Shown here piece after piece: positions 53,767-63,526 of a DNA stretch of 64,000 nt. Location: positions 19,864,281-19,928,280 of the forward strand of contig NC_059373.1 of the NCBI RefSeq assembly GCF_019703515.2, written 5' to 3'. The DNA is from Myxocyprinus asiaticus (Eukaryota > Chordata > Actinopteri > Cypriniformes > Catostomidae). Each line of letters starts with the position of its first letter. Position 1 is the first letter of the stretch. The notes under the pieces are model-generated. The model was not told the origin of the DNA, ran no database searches, and saw nothing but the letters and a program-made list of their open reading frames with translations. Position numbers and translations under genes: made by a program.

Positions 53767-56700
53767 CTAAAGGAGAAATTATGAACCATGTTATAATTTC
53801 ATGTTAATATAATGTCTTGTTGTAGGACATTTGTTAAATGAAATCCCAAAAGTTTGTTTCATTATAGAAATGTGGCCTATATTCTGCATTAAATACAACT
53901 TAAGCTTTTTTGACTTGTACAGTACACTTACAATGGAAGGCTTAAAAAAAAAAAAAAAAAAAAAAAAGAATATTTGTTTAACAGCAGAATTATAAAGCTA
54001 TTCTTTTTTGGAAAGCACTTACATAATTTTTTTAATAGAAAAATGTTTTCATTGAACTGTTAAATAGTCTTAATCATCCTTTTAAGGTGGGACTTCTTTT
54101 CTAGTTGTAGAAACTTCTGGTTATGTGTTACTCAATGCAATTCCTTTGGGTGGGGTTTGCAGAACTCGGCTTGATCAGCTTACCATGGAAGGAATGTGAT
54201 GCACCTATCCATACGTAAAGTTTGTCGCTTATGGATAGGTACGTCACATTCCTTCCATGTTGTGGATTCCAAGCAAAAGTAACTGATCATGATTCAATTT
54301 TACTTTGCACAGACAGGGCTGGTAACCAGTCTCATGCTAACAAGTATATTTTTTAAGTGTTAAAATGGCTACACTTTCCAAAATGGGAATAGTTAGCATA
54401 TTTTGCAGCCCACTTGCCTGATAGGCCTCCATTGTAAGTAACGTATATTAGTGTAAATGCATTTCCCCTTCATTTATACACAATGAAGGACAAGTTGAAA
54501 TTATTCGACGGCATGCCACATGTCGTCCATAGATATCATGTTAAAAATAACCCTGAATATTCCATTTATAATTTGTTTGCAGCCAAGCTTTTACTGATAG
54601 TTTGTGGCTCACCTCTAAGGAGATCTTTCCAAACCATGCAAAGAATGAGCTGTACAAAGAGCGAGCGTAACCTGGAATATTCCGGATCAAAATGAAAGCC
54701 AGAATCTGGGGGCAGAAAAAGCATAGTGGAAGTCAGCAGCCTTACAAGCACAACAGAAACAAACAAAAATCCTTCAATGGGCTCCATTATGTTCAGGTTA
54801 CAAATGCTCTTTTTGTTCCCACAAAAGCTGTCTGAATCAACTGTGAAAAAGGTTAGTGTTGTTACTACAAACACAGTCAAATGATTCCTTTTCACTTCTC
54901 TTTTCTGAACTTTTCTGTTTTGGTTAGATCATCCACAGTTAAAAGGACAGCTCACCCTAAAATGAAAATTCTGTTATCGTTCTCTCAAATCCACTGTTTC
55001 TTTACACTGTTGGGAACGAAATGAAGTCGAACACAAAAGATGTTAGGCAGAAAGTTAGCCTCAGTCACCATTTATGCCTGAGGCTAACATTCTGCCTAAC
55101 ATCTCATTTTGTGTTCCATGGAAGAAAGAAATTCATACATGTTTGGAACAACATAAGGGTGAGGTGAAAGATTTATTGCATGAGAACAATATAAAGAGTG
55201 AATACAGCAGTAGGAATGGACCAGAGGGGTACTTGCCTGGACAACAGAAATGTATGGATGCATCTCATTACATTCCGACTTATTTTTGCACCCACTGGCC
55301 CAGATGGAATATGTCTGTAGACAAAAGAACCGATTGTGAAACAAAGTCACGTTACCATTTAAGCATTTCAGAGAAAGAAAGAATAAGCCTTACTATAAAA
55401 GAAACCACAGAGACAAAGAGCAGACAGTTGGAGATCTTGGTGGAGAAGAGAGGATCTCCTTTGCCCTCAGACAGTAGCTGGAATTTCTGGAGCAGCAGGT
55501 AAATTAAGGCAAAGAGCATTCCATTGATCACAGCCTAGGATTTAAAAGAATAAACCCAGGGACAGTGTTATTAATGTTAATGGGAAAAAAACATAATTGA
55601 AAAAATTTTCATTAACTGAAATAAAAATAAACACTTTAGAAACTATTAAAATGATCATTCAAAGCCCCTCGCACACCTGCAAAGTTATAGGTAAGTGCGT
55701 AAGATAAAGATATCATCAAATCCCGCACACTACCATAGCTTGCACCGTCAAAAATATATGTTTTTTTTTTTTTTATGTCGAAAAGCAACGTTGCAAATAA
55801 ATTCTTGATCGTGCTTTGCAAGTTATGGTAGTGTGCAGGATTTTTTCTTTTTGTCTTGAAACTATTAAAATAAAATAAAAATGGCCACCTTTTTCTGTTT
55901 TGATACACTGTATCTTATAAAATGTTAAATCTTTACAGCACGCCTTTAAAACATGAAAACGCCACTAGACAGCAATAACATTAGACAGCCCTGAGAGATT
56001 TAATGCCGTTATATTTTAATGACACCAGTTAATGCATTAGCTTTTAAATACAAAACAAAAAAAATACTCAAAACAGAAAAAAGAAAAACCATTTAACTAA
56101 AACTAAATTAAAAAAACAAACTGAACATAACAGAAATAAAAAATAAATATTTTATAATTACATCATTAAAATTAACAGATAATAACCCTGCCCACAGAAC
56201 ATTTAATGATGTGAACTTGCGATTTGTTTTATAATGTAAACTTTATATAAGTACAAAAGTACATACAAATCGATCCAGTTTCCACCTGAACCACCACTCA
56301 TGGATGCTACCTTGCAGCTCAAAGAGCTTTGAAACAGGCCACACTGAGAAAATACCCTCAAAGAGTTCCTGCAGTGAATGCAAAAGGTTTAAAATGCAGA
56401 CAAAGTATAACCAAATGAGTCCGCTAGACATAACTACTGTGAGAGACACTAACCTGTGAGTATGCAAAGAAGCAAATGAAAAGAAGTAAACCTAAAAGTT
56501 TCAACAAAAGTGCCAGATTCCAGAATCCACTGCCTGTAAATAATAAGGGAAAAAGAGGTAACAATTACTATATATTGAAAAAATATATAGCTTAATATAT
56601 TTGAAAAAATATACAAAAAAGCCATTGTAAATGGAATGATTGTTATACGACTTATTTACCACTGGCTTTCTTCTGAAGAATCTGTGGCCACATTGCCATT

Positions 56701-56826
56701 GTGGCATAAATAACTACAAACCAAAAAGTGACAAGTGGCACAAAGTAATAAAACTGGTAAGGCCTGTCCATAACGAGACACAGTACCACCACAAGAAAGT
56801 TGAGTCTGAAGAGAACCTAGAAGCCA

Positions 56827-56869
<43 letters not shown>

Positions 56870-59800
56870 TATAAATTGTATAAAGTGCAGTTACGCATGT
56901 ACACTACCAGTCAAACATTTGGATACACTCAACTGAATTTATGCATCTGATGATCTTAAAGATCTTTTGATCAAAAGGCTTATGCTTTGTTTCAATAAAA
57001 AACTTTGTGTGAATTACTTTACAAAACTAAAATTCTAAAAAGAAAAAGGAACAGGATGAGTTGGACCAGACAGATAGTGAAGGAAAACCTCCAATACTGT
57101 TTAAAAAGCACACTAGGCAGTGGTAAAATACGCTGGCTACCACCCCTGGAGTTCGCTAGTTCGAATCCCAGGGCGTGCTGAGTGACTCCATCCAGGTCTC
57201 CTAAGCAACCAAATTGGCCGGCTGCTAGGGAGGGTAGAGTCACATGGGGTAATCTCCTCACGGTCGCTATAATGTGGTTCATTCTCGGAGGGGCGCGTGG
57301 CGAGTTGAGCGTGGATGCCGCAGTGGATGGCGTGAAGCCTCCATACGCGCTATGTTTCCGTGGCAATGCGCTCAACAAGCCACGTGATAAGATTCGCGGG
57401 TTGATGGTCTCAGACGCGGAGGCAACTGGGATTCATCCTCCGCCACCCGGATTGAGGCGAATCGCTATGTGACCACGAGGACTTAAAAGTGCACTGGGAA
57501 TTGAGCATTCCAAATTGGGAGGAAAAGGGGAAAAATCTATAAATAAATAAATAAATAAATAAATAAAAAGCACACCAGGTGAATACTTCACAAAGCTGGT
57601 TGAGAGAATGCCCAAGAGAAAAGGGTTTTCTACTTTATTTGAAAATTAATGGTAACACTTTTGATTTGTTCAATAATTTTGGTCATTGCATAATTCAATT
57701 CAACAAATAATGTTATTTCATAGTTTTGATGACTCTACTATTACTCTAAAATGTTGAAAATACTACTAATAAAAATGAGGTGTCCCTAAACTCCTGATTG
57801 GCAGTATACAGTATTTGACACCATAATTGGTGCTATTTTTAGTAAGAAGTACTGTATGTGTATTCCAGCAAAACAAGATAAGGCAGAGGGTACCAACAGG
57901 TACCTGGCACACTCTGTAGAGTCCAAAGTCACCCTTCAGCCAGAAGAATGAGAAGTGTCCATATCCTGTTTGGAAGAGATACGCAGCTACCAGGACACGG
58001 ACATGCATGTACACAGGTATGAACTGAGGAGATACGGAGACAATAGTGCAATATAAGAGGGCAGTCAAAGTGATGCAGTGCAACAGTGAATCCATGAAAC
58101 TAAACTATTAAATAACGTACAGCGCTAGCTCCTGAAATGTGATAAATGAGGATAACCAGCTGCATCCAGCCCTTCCATTCGTCTGTCTGTTCTCTGTTCA
58201 GGAGTTTGGTCTAGAAAGAGAAATAAGAATTGCATGCTTACAAATCAAATAGAACTGATCAAGATTACAACAAAAGTAAAGAAATGCTCTGTTCTAACAC
58301 CTAGTAAGCTGTCTATGAATGTAGCATTTTTAAGACATCATATGAGTGCTCCCAACGCAAAGGTATAATTTATTTATGCTAATTACGCTACCTTTAAGAT
58401 ACCTCGTTTCTGGCCAATATCCAAAGGCTACGGTATGCTTAGTATACATGACGTAATGTCTCGGCATGATCAAGCGCTCAGCCTTTTAAAGTGCACTCTT
58501 TTTACCGCAACCCCATACAGGAAAGCTTTATGTACTACAAAAGTTTGTGATACTTTTTTACTACTGTCCTACAGTATTTTGGACTGTCCGCATGTCTACA
58601 AAAACTGGGCTGCATGTGGACAGTCTGCACGTGCTGTTCTGGTGACAAAATTTGCATCACACACACTACGCGTAAGACATGCCAGCACATGGAAAACCGA
58701 AGTATACCTTGGCCTTAAGGCAGCACAGAATGTATCCTTCGCTGTGCCGAGCTCAGTTAAAAATAAATCCAAGGTGGTGAATGAAGCGAGAGAAATGTTG
58801 ATTATGTAAAAAAAAAAAAATGGCGTCATTAAACGTGGATTACTTTACCTAATATTTGTGCGTGCTTTTGTATATGTTTTGTATTTCTATGCTTATTAGA
58901 ATATCGATAACCAAAGTCAATTACTTTGGGTTAATCAAATGCAAATTCAATTGGCAAGTTTTCTGTGCAAAGTGCTGTTTGTGTTGCTACCTAATTACAG
59001 TAGAGCATAACAAATTCGTGACTTATGAGGTTCCATGACAGTTAAGCCCAAAATATATTTCGGTCAAACGCGAACGATGGGCATCTGCGCAATGGGTGAA
59101 AGGTGCCATACGTTGTTCCTGGCAGTTTACTAAGCCTTATAAGCTCCATATGGTTAACATTAGGGTGGGGGTGGGGTTAGGGCATCTGCTGCCTGCCAGG
59201 AACAAACTGAGGCACCTATGTACAATGGGCGTGCGTTAGCGTAAAGGACACGTGATGCAAATCTGGTCATCAGTAGTGTGTGTGAGCACTAAACGCACGC
59301 AGCTCAATATATCTTTGAACGCGCATGCGCCTGGAATTATTTGCACTAATTATTGTGTCCACAAGTTGGCAACACTCCCATTTGAGCCGATGCTGTAACG
59401 AAGAAGTGCAAGAAGATGAAAACACTGCTAAACAACAGGACACAAAGGTAAAAACAACAACAGTGGATGTGTACGTCAAGAGCATGTGTGTGAGGAGGTC
59501 AGGAGATACCTGTAATTCAAAAACTCGAGTCTGAAGAACTATAAAGACATCTTTATGGGTCTAAACTCCAGAAGAGAAATAATACAGTATCTCATAGCAG
59601 TCATAGTGCATGCTCCAAACGCCTATGAATGCGCGCACAGTCATATGGCGTATCCTTTGATAGGCTCACATTCAACTGTCCACAGACGCGGAGCGTACGC
59701 GTCAAAATCGAATTATACTTTGGGCTTTAGAATACTGCCTCAGAAGATAGTAGGCAGCTCATTAGGTTTTGGAACAGAGCTAATAGGCATATATTGGAAG

Positions 59801-62658
59801 AGCATTTCTAAATTGTGAACAACTTCCAGAGAATCCTTGCTACCTCTTTGCTGTTCTCGTTATAGAAGATACCCAGAACGAAGATGTAGATGAGAGGGAT
59901 GAAAAAGGTTGAATGTGTGTAGAATTTCTGTTCCTTCATGAAGATGTCTGCCCTGTCACACAGGTAGAAGTACAACATGATAAGGCTCATTTTGCAAATG
60001 GCCAGTAATGATCCTTTTGGGCTGAAATGACCCGCAGCAGTAGGGGGTTTCTTCTCCTCTCCACTCTCCACATCAGGAATGGGCCTGCTCTTATGATGTT
60101 TACTACAGCCCAGGAGGAGAAAGCAGATGATGGACACCAGAAAGAGAGCAGCGGCCAGCTTCTGAAGAACGCTTAGGGGAGGAGTATTCTGACAGCAAGA
60201 GCCATCAATGGGCTTCAGGATCTTGTTGCACATGGAGTTCATCAGTACCATGGCACCCTGAGAAGTGTGCAAAAAGTCATATTTACTGAAAAGTATAATA
60301 AACAAACCATTTAAAGAATAGTTTACTCAAAAATGAATTCCCCCTCATTTCCTAAACCCATCTGATTTTCTTTCTTCCATGGAACACTAAAGGAAATGTT
60401 AGGCAGAATGTTCGCCTCAGTCACCATTCACTTTCATTACATCCCTTTTCCATACAATGAAAGTGATGGTGACTGAGGCGAACATTCTACCAAACATCTC
60501 CTTTTGTGATCCATGGAAAAAAGAAAGTCAAGACAGAATGTTCATTCTGGGGGAACTATTCCTTTAATATGATTCAACTGTGGACTTACAACATCCCTTG
60601 TGCTCTCAGGGAGGTGCAGACCATCAACCGATTTGGAAATGGTCTCCATGGCAGCTTGCCGTGAGGCTTCTAGGAACTTGACTTTCTTCTTATTGTTATT
60701 CAGAGTACTAACTGCCGCCTCGTTATACAAGTTTATCTGTTCATTTGTGATCATCTTTCGGCTTTCACTGAGCACCTCCTCATAAACAGGATCTTAATAA
60801 ACAGATGTGGCAAAAAATGACACAGGAATGTGATATGATAATTTCCTCTTTTGAAGGCTGAGTCTCGAATTTCAAAACATACCTTGCAGAACCCAATAGA
60901 CTTCACTCTGCTCAGACAGTTTTTCCAGTGTGTCTAATATACCCGTGAGGTTTGCTTTGTACTGAAAAAGTGCCTCACTCTTGCCGTTGTGCAACTTGAT
61001 GGACCACTATTGGAAACCATAAACATAAGTCATTAGAATAAATCTGAATAATAGCACCTCAAGGCACTATAACTTCAAACACAAACTGACTCACAGTAGC
61101 AGCGCCGAGGATGATGACATGTGGTTTGGGACTGGATCCCTGTAATTGAGAGATAAGACAAGATTCAACATCTTGAAGCCCAAAGTATACTTAGTTCAGA
61201 TGTGAACACTGAGCGTCCGTGTACAGGACACATGACGCAAATCTCGTCATCAGCAGAGTGCGCAAGCACTTAACACGCACAGCCCGAACCGTGCATCTTT
61301 GAATGTGCAGACTGCACATGCGCCTGGAAATATTTGCACAAATTACTTGGTCCACAAGGTGGCAATACTTACTTTTAAGCCTTTGCTGTCACGAACAAAT
61401 GCTAGAACAGACGTAATCACCAATAAATAACAGGAAATGAAGGTTAAAACAACAACAGTGGATGTGCACGTCAAGAGCGTGTGTGCGAGGAGGTCAGGAG
61501 ATCGCTGTATTTGTATAACTCGAGTCTAAAGACATCTTTATGGGTGTCAACTCCTAAAGAGAAATAGTCCGGTGTCTTATAACAGTCATAGTGCGAATGC
61601 GCCAACCGTCTGTGTATGTGTGCACCGTAAAATGGAGTATACTTTGACAGGCTCGTGTTCGACTGTACGCTGACGCAGAGCGTTCGCGTCAAAATTTAAG
61701 TATACTTTGGGCTCAAGCATGTCACTAAATGGCTTGCATGCTTTACATTCAGTACAATTTGATTGCCTTTACCTCTGCCCATGACATCAACTGCTCCTTC
61801 AAGGAATTATTAACTTCAGGATACCACAGGAAGTTCTGTAAGGTAACCATAGACAACATATTTAAATAAGAATCAATAAATATGAAGGATCAAAATGATT
61901 CACTTTCACACTGCTACACACAACTAATTAGAAATAACTCACCACAGTGGATTCGCCATCTACAAAGGGGATGTTCTCATGCTGGATTTATTCATAAAGG
62001 CCGAGGAAAAAAAACATGAATGATAAGACATTACATACAACACATTACATATCTTCATTTATTACATGATGCAATAGGAGACAGTAATTGGCGTGCATGG
62101 CATTAATGTCTATAAACAGCCGCTTTTGTCTGCATATTTTGAAATAACAGTTAGTCCTCTGGTAAACAGGAAAGATTACACCATTTCCCTTTTAATTCAA
62201 CAGCAGCCTTTGAGCGGAACACGTTTAAGAGATTCAATTATTTGGACACCTTCAAGCCAAACACCACTTTGAAGCAAAATCTCACTTTGGTGAAGAATAT
62301 ATTATACCTGTTAACCAAAGAAGGCTTACAGAACATGACTAGCAACAACAAACCTTGTTGCCATCCTCTTTCACCTTAGGGTTGATCATTTTGATGAAAG
62401 AATAGAAAAGCTGACGTATTCTTGAGTCTCCTACAAATGCTATTCTCTTCTCTCTGAGGCAAATCTTCGCTTCACTGAAAGACAACAAGCATGAATGTAA
62501 ATTCCAAGCCAACAATGTCATTCCCCAGCTGTCATTAAGTGGATTTCACAGCATGACTTACGTGCTTTTGTACTTGTGCAACATGCAGCCATGGGGCTGC
62601 CAGACATTGTCCCCTAAAAATCTTCCACTGGATAAAAGCCAGTCACATGTGTCACTGC
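53515..62658 (-). CDS. casd1: CASD1 sialate O-acetyltransferase, 5' end missing
   Basis: CASD1 transfers acetyl groups from acetyl-CoA to CMP-sialic acid in the Golgi, giving 9-O-acetylated sialic acids. Seventeen exons here code 739 residues: 62658-62562, 62474-62354, 61981-61943, 61835-61773, 61139-61095, 61006-60883, 60792-60590, 60257-59844, 58210-58121, 58023-57904, 56816-56660, 56533-56454, 56368-56267, 55534-55394, 55314-55237, 54705-54613, 53766-53515. All phases match. The lumenal catalytic domain has the SGNH-type GDSR motif (Ser codon 62425-62423) and the DGLH box (Asp 60625-60623, His 60616-60614). A multi-pass membrane acyltransferase-like region follows. One intron has a GC donor. 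The first coding exon, about 45 residues with the first membrane segment, lies beyond the right edge. sgce is convergent to it. Confidence 0.95.
53944..53967. repeat. A homopolymer
   Basis: 24 A in the last casd1 intron; no retroelement body attached to it was recognised. Confidence 0.9.
54613..54705 (-). CDS. casd1: casd1 exon
   Basis: Encodes [20 protein letters not shown] and [11 protein letters not shown], a membrane helix with its loop. Acceptor AG at 54707-54706, donor GTGAGC. Confidence 0.95.
54939..55166. repeat. Short palindromic MITE
   Basis: Left end 'ttaaaaggacagctcaccct'. Centre 'tcagtcaccatttatgcctg' with inverted 'gaggctaacattctgcctaa'. The right end is cut after 'ataagggtgag'. 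Confidence 0.7.
55237..55314 (-). CDS. casd1: casd1 exon with GC splice donor
   Basis: Encodes [20 protein letters not shown] and YISVVQ, with a cysteine pair. The exon ends CAG and the intron begins GCAAGT, a GC-AG intron with an otherwise perfect donor. Confidence 0.93.
55394..55534 (-). CDS. casd1: casd1 exon
   Basis: Encodes [40 protein letters not shown] and VSVVSFI: two membrane helices joined by the SEGKGDPLF loop. Donor GTAAGG. Confidence 0.95.
55561..56266. other. casd1: casd1 intron
   Basis: AT-rich intron with A-rich runs. An inverted pair 'cacactaccatagcttgca' (near 55726) and 'tgcaagttatggtagtgtgc' (near 55817) brackets about 75 bases and would form a hairpin with a T-rich loop. 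Confidence 0.5.
56267..56368 (-). CDS. casd1: casd1 exon
   Basis: Encodes [20 protein letters not shown] and [14 protein letters not shown], the conserved EWWFRW loop. Donor GTATGT. Confidence 0.95.
56454..56533 (-). CDS. casd1: casd1 exon
   Basis: Encodes [20 protein letters not shown] and FFAYSQ, a membrane helix. Donor GTTAGT. Confidence 0.94.
56660..56816 (-). CDS. casd1: casd1 exon
   Basis: Encodes [40 protein letters not shown] and [12 protein letters not shown]: two membrane helices. The acceptor 'ggcttctag' lies next to a CA repeat; donor GTAAAT. Confidence 0.95.
56831..56868. repeat. CA microsatellite
   Basis: 19 CA units only about 13 bases upstream of a casd1 acceptor (minus strand TG run), so length changes fall in the acceptor's polypyrimidine region. 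Confidence 0.93.
56902..57806. repeat. Tc1-type MITE carrying a SINE
   Basis: Left 'cactaccagtcaaacatttg'; right a degenerate inverted form ending 'gattggcagtata'. The internal sequence matches 62833-63478 ('tcaatactgtttaaaaagc', 'catagttttgatgac'). The SINE at 57114-57563 is inserted within it. Confidence 0.7.
57114..57563 (+). mobile_element. tRNA-derived SINE with target duplication
   Basis: tRNA-like head with B-box 'agttcgaatccc' (near 57160), a body shared with 20113-20559 and a tail of AAAT units. A perfect 12-base duplication 'taaaaagcacac' flanks it (57102-57113 and 57564-57575). The related MITE at 62833-63478 shows the empty site. Confidence 0.9.
57904..58023 (-). CDS. casd1: casd1 exon
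   Basis: Encodes [40 protein letters not shown]. The [19 protein letters not shown] part is highly conserved in CASD1. Donor GTACCT. Confidence 0.96.
58121..58210 (-). CDS. casd1: casd1 exon
   Basis: Encodes [20 protein letters not shown] and [10 protein letters not shown], the [13 protein letters not shown] core of the membrane acyltransferase-like region. Donor GTACGT. Confidence 0.96.
59043..59738. repeat. MITE in casd1 intron, copy 1
   Basis: Ends 'agcccaaaatatatt' and 'aattatactttgggct' are inverted. A TTA on each side fits a three-base target duplication as made by PIF/Harbinger elements. Related to 61178-61713. Confidence 0.65.
59844..60257 (-). CDS. casd1: casd1 largest exon
   Basis: 138 codons: [23 protein letters not shown], a membrane helix ([19 protein letters not shown]), a cytosolic loop with [12 protein letters not shown], then [20 protein letters not shown] and [20 protein letters not shown]. 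Donor GTAGCA is weak but matches the conserved boundary. Confidence 0.95.
60311..60568. repeat. Short palindromic MITE, complete
   Basis: TTAAAGAATAGTTTACTC at one end and GGAACTATTCCTTTAA at the other. Arms pair from 'cttccatggaacac' to 'gtgatccatggaaaa', with the centre 'attcactttcattacatccc'. It lies in the casd1 intron just before the 60590 donor. Confidence 0.8.
60590..60792 (-). CDS. casd1: casd1 exon with catalytic Asp and His
   Basis: Encodes [37 protein letters not shown] and [12 protein letters not shown]. The DGLH box supplies Asp and His of the SGNH-type triad. Donor GTAAGT. Confidence 0.96.
60883..61006 (-). CDS. casd1: casd1 exon
   Basis: Encodes [40 protein letters not shown] and Q. 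Donor GTATGT. Confidence 0.95.
61095..61139 (-). CDS. casd1: casd1 45-base exon
   Basis: Encodes [15 protein letters not shown], matching KPHVIVAGAAT of mammals. Donor GTGAGT. Confidence 0.93.
61178..61713. repeat. MITE in casd1 intron, copy 2
   Basis: Ends 'agcccaaagtatactt' and 'aagtatactttgggct' are perfect inverted repeats. The interior shares 'aaacaacaacagtggatgtg', 'acgtcaagagc' and 'catctttatgggt' with 59043-59738. Confidence 0.8.
61773..61835 (-). CDS. casd1: casd1 63-base exon
   Basis: Encodes [20 protein letters not shown] and E; matches FLWHPEVNGSMKQ of mammals. Has an N-glycosylation site NNS. Donor GTAAAG. Confidence 0.93.
61943..61981 (-). CDS. casd1: casd1 39-base exon
   Basis: Encodes [13 protein letters not shown], matching HENIPFEDKTASV. 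Donor GTGAGT. Confidence 0.92.
62354..62474 (-). CDS. casd1: casd1 exon with catalytic Ser
   Basis: Encodes [44 protein letters not shown] is block I of the SGNH-like fold with the nucleophilic Ser. Donor GTTTGT. Confidence 0.96.
62562..62658 (-). CDS. casd1: casd1 first exon in window (exon 2)
   Basis: Encodes [31 protein letters not shown]; matches [20 protein letters not shown] of mammals. Acceptor 'tgtttctttcag', donor GTAAGT. It starts two bases into a codon, so exon 1 must supply one base. Confidence 0.95.
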
Positions 62659-62832
62659 CTGAAAGAAACAACCCATAAGATGACTGACATGAAAAGTCAA
62701 GCAATGACAGCAATGTCCTGCAGTGGAACATGCAATCCTCCATCTAAAGTTAAATAATATTTTAATTCTTGTACAATTATATATGAAGCTACTATGACCT
62801 ATGACATTAATTGAGAATTGACATGAAATACA

Positions 62833-63473
62833 TACAGTTTTGAAACACTTACTCATTCTTTATATATAATTTTGTTTTGGCTGCTTTTCTTTTTTTGTAA
62901 TTAAAATTTTTTATTAAATCATAAAATAACAATGAAATGCAAAACATTTATATATATAAAATCAATATTTAACCCCCCCCCCCCCCCCCCCTTGATCTGA
63001 AGGCGTATGCTTAAATGTTTGAAATGAGTTTTGTAGACAAAAATATAATTGTGCCACCATATAATTTATTTCATTATAAAACTAAAATTTAATTAAAAAC
63101 AAATAGTTTTTGAAATTGATGACTTGGACCAAATAATAAAGAAAAGCAGCCAATAAGTGCCCAACATAGATGGGAACTCCTTCAATACTGTTTAAAAAGC
63201 ATCCCAGGGTGATACCTAAAGAAGTTGGTTGAGAAAATGTCAAGAGTACATGTCTGCAAATTCTAGGCAAAGGGTGACTACTTTGAAGATGCTAAAATAT
63301 AACACAGTTTTGATTTATTTTGGATTTTGTTTAGTCATAACATAATTCCCATAGTTCCATTTATGTTATTCCATAGTTTTGATGACTTTACTATTATTCT
63401 AAAATTAAAAAAAATAAAATAATAATAATAATTATAATAAAGAATGAGTAAGTGTTTCAAAACTTTTGACCGG

Positions 63474-63478
<5 letters not shown>
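62833..63478. repeat. Tc1-type MITE in casd1 intron 1
   Basis: Ends 'gttttgaaacacttactcat' and the inverted 'atgagtaagtgtttcaaaac', then 'ttttgaccggtagtg' on the right. Related to 56902-57806 but without the SINE. Contains a 19-C run. Confidence 0.75.
62973..62991. repeat. C homopolymer
   Basis: 19 C in a row within the MITE; the exact length is error-prone in sequencing. Confidence 0.85.

Positions 63479-63523
<45 letters not shown>
63476..63523. repeat. GT microsatellite
   Basis: About 24 GT units between the MITE and the Tc1 element at the window edge. Confidence 0.93.

Positions 63524-63526
<3 letters not shown>

Noticed and set aside
56640..56936. Frames rich in Thr-His or Cys-Val
   Set aside because: Translation of the CA repeat and the casd1 exon in the wrong frame; likewise 63335-63529.
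57114..57190. Possible tRNA gene
   Set aside because: A tRNA-like A and B box are present, but they head a 450-bp SINE with a tail and target duplication, and the cloverleaf is degenerate. The same holds for 20480-20559.
57019..57472. 96- and 119-codon frames near the SINE
   Set aside because: They lie within the SINE and its host MITE, with no protein family resemblance.
62973..62991. 19-C run as a functional quadruplex or i-motif
   Set aside because: A single homopolymer inside a MITE; its length may also be a sequencing artefact.
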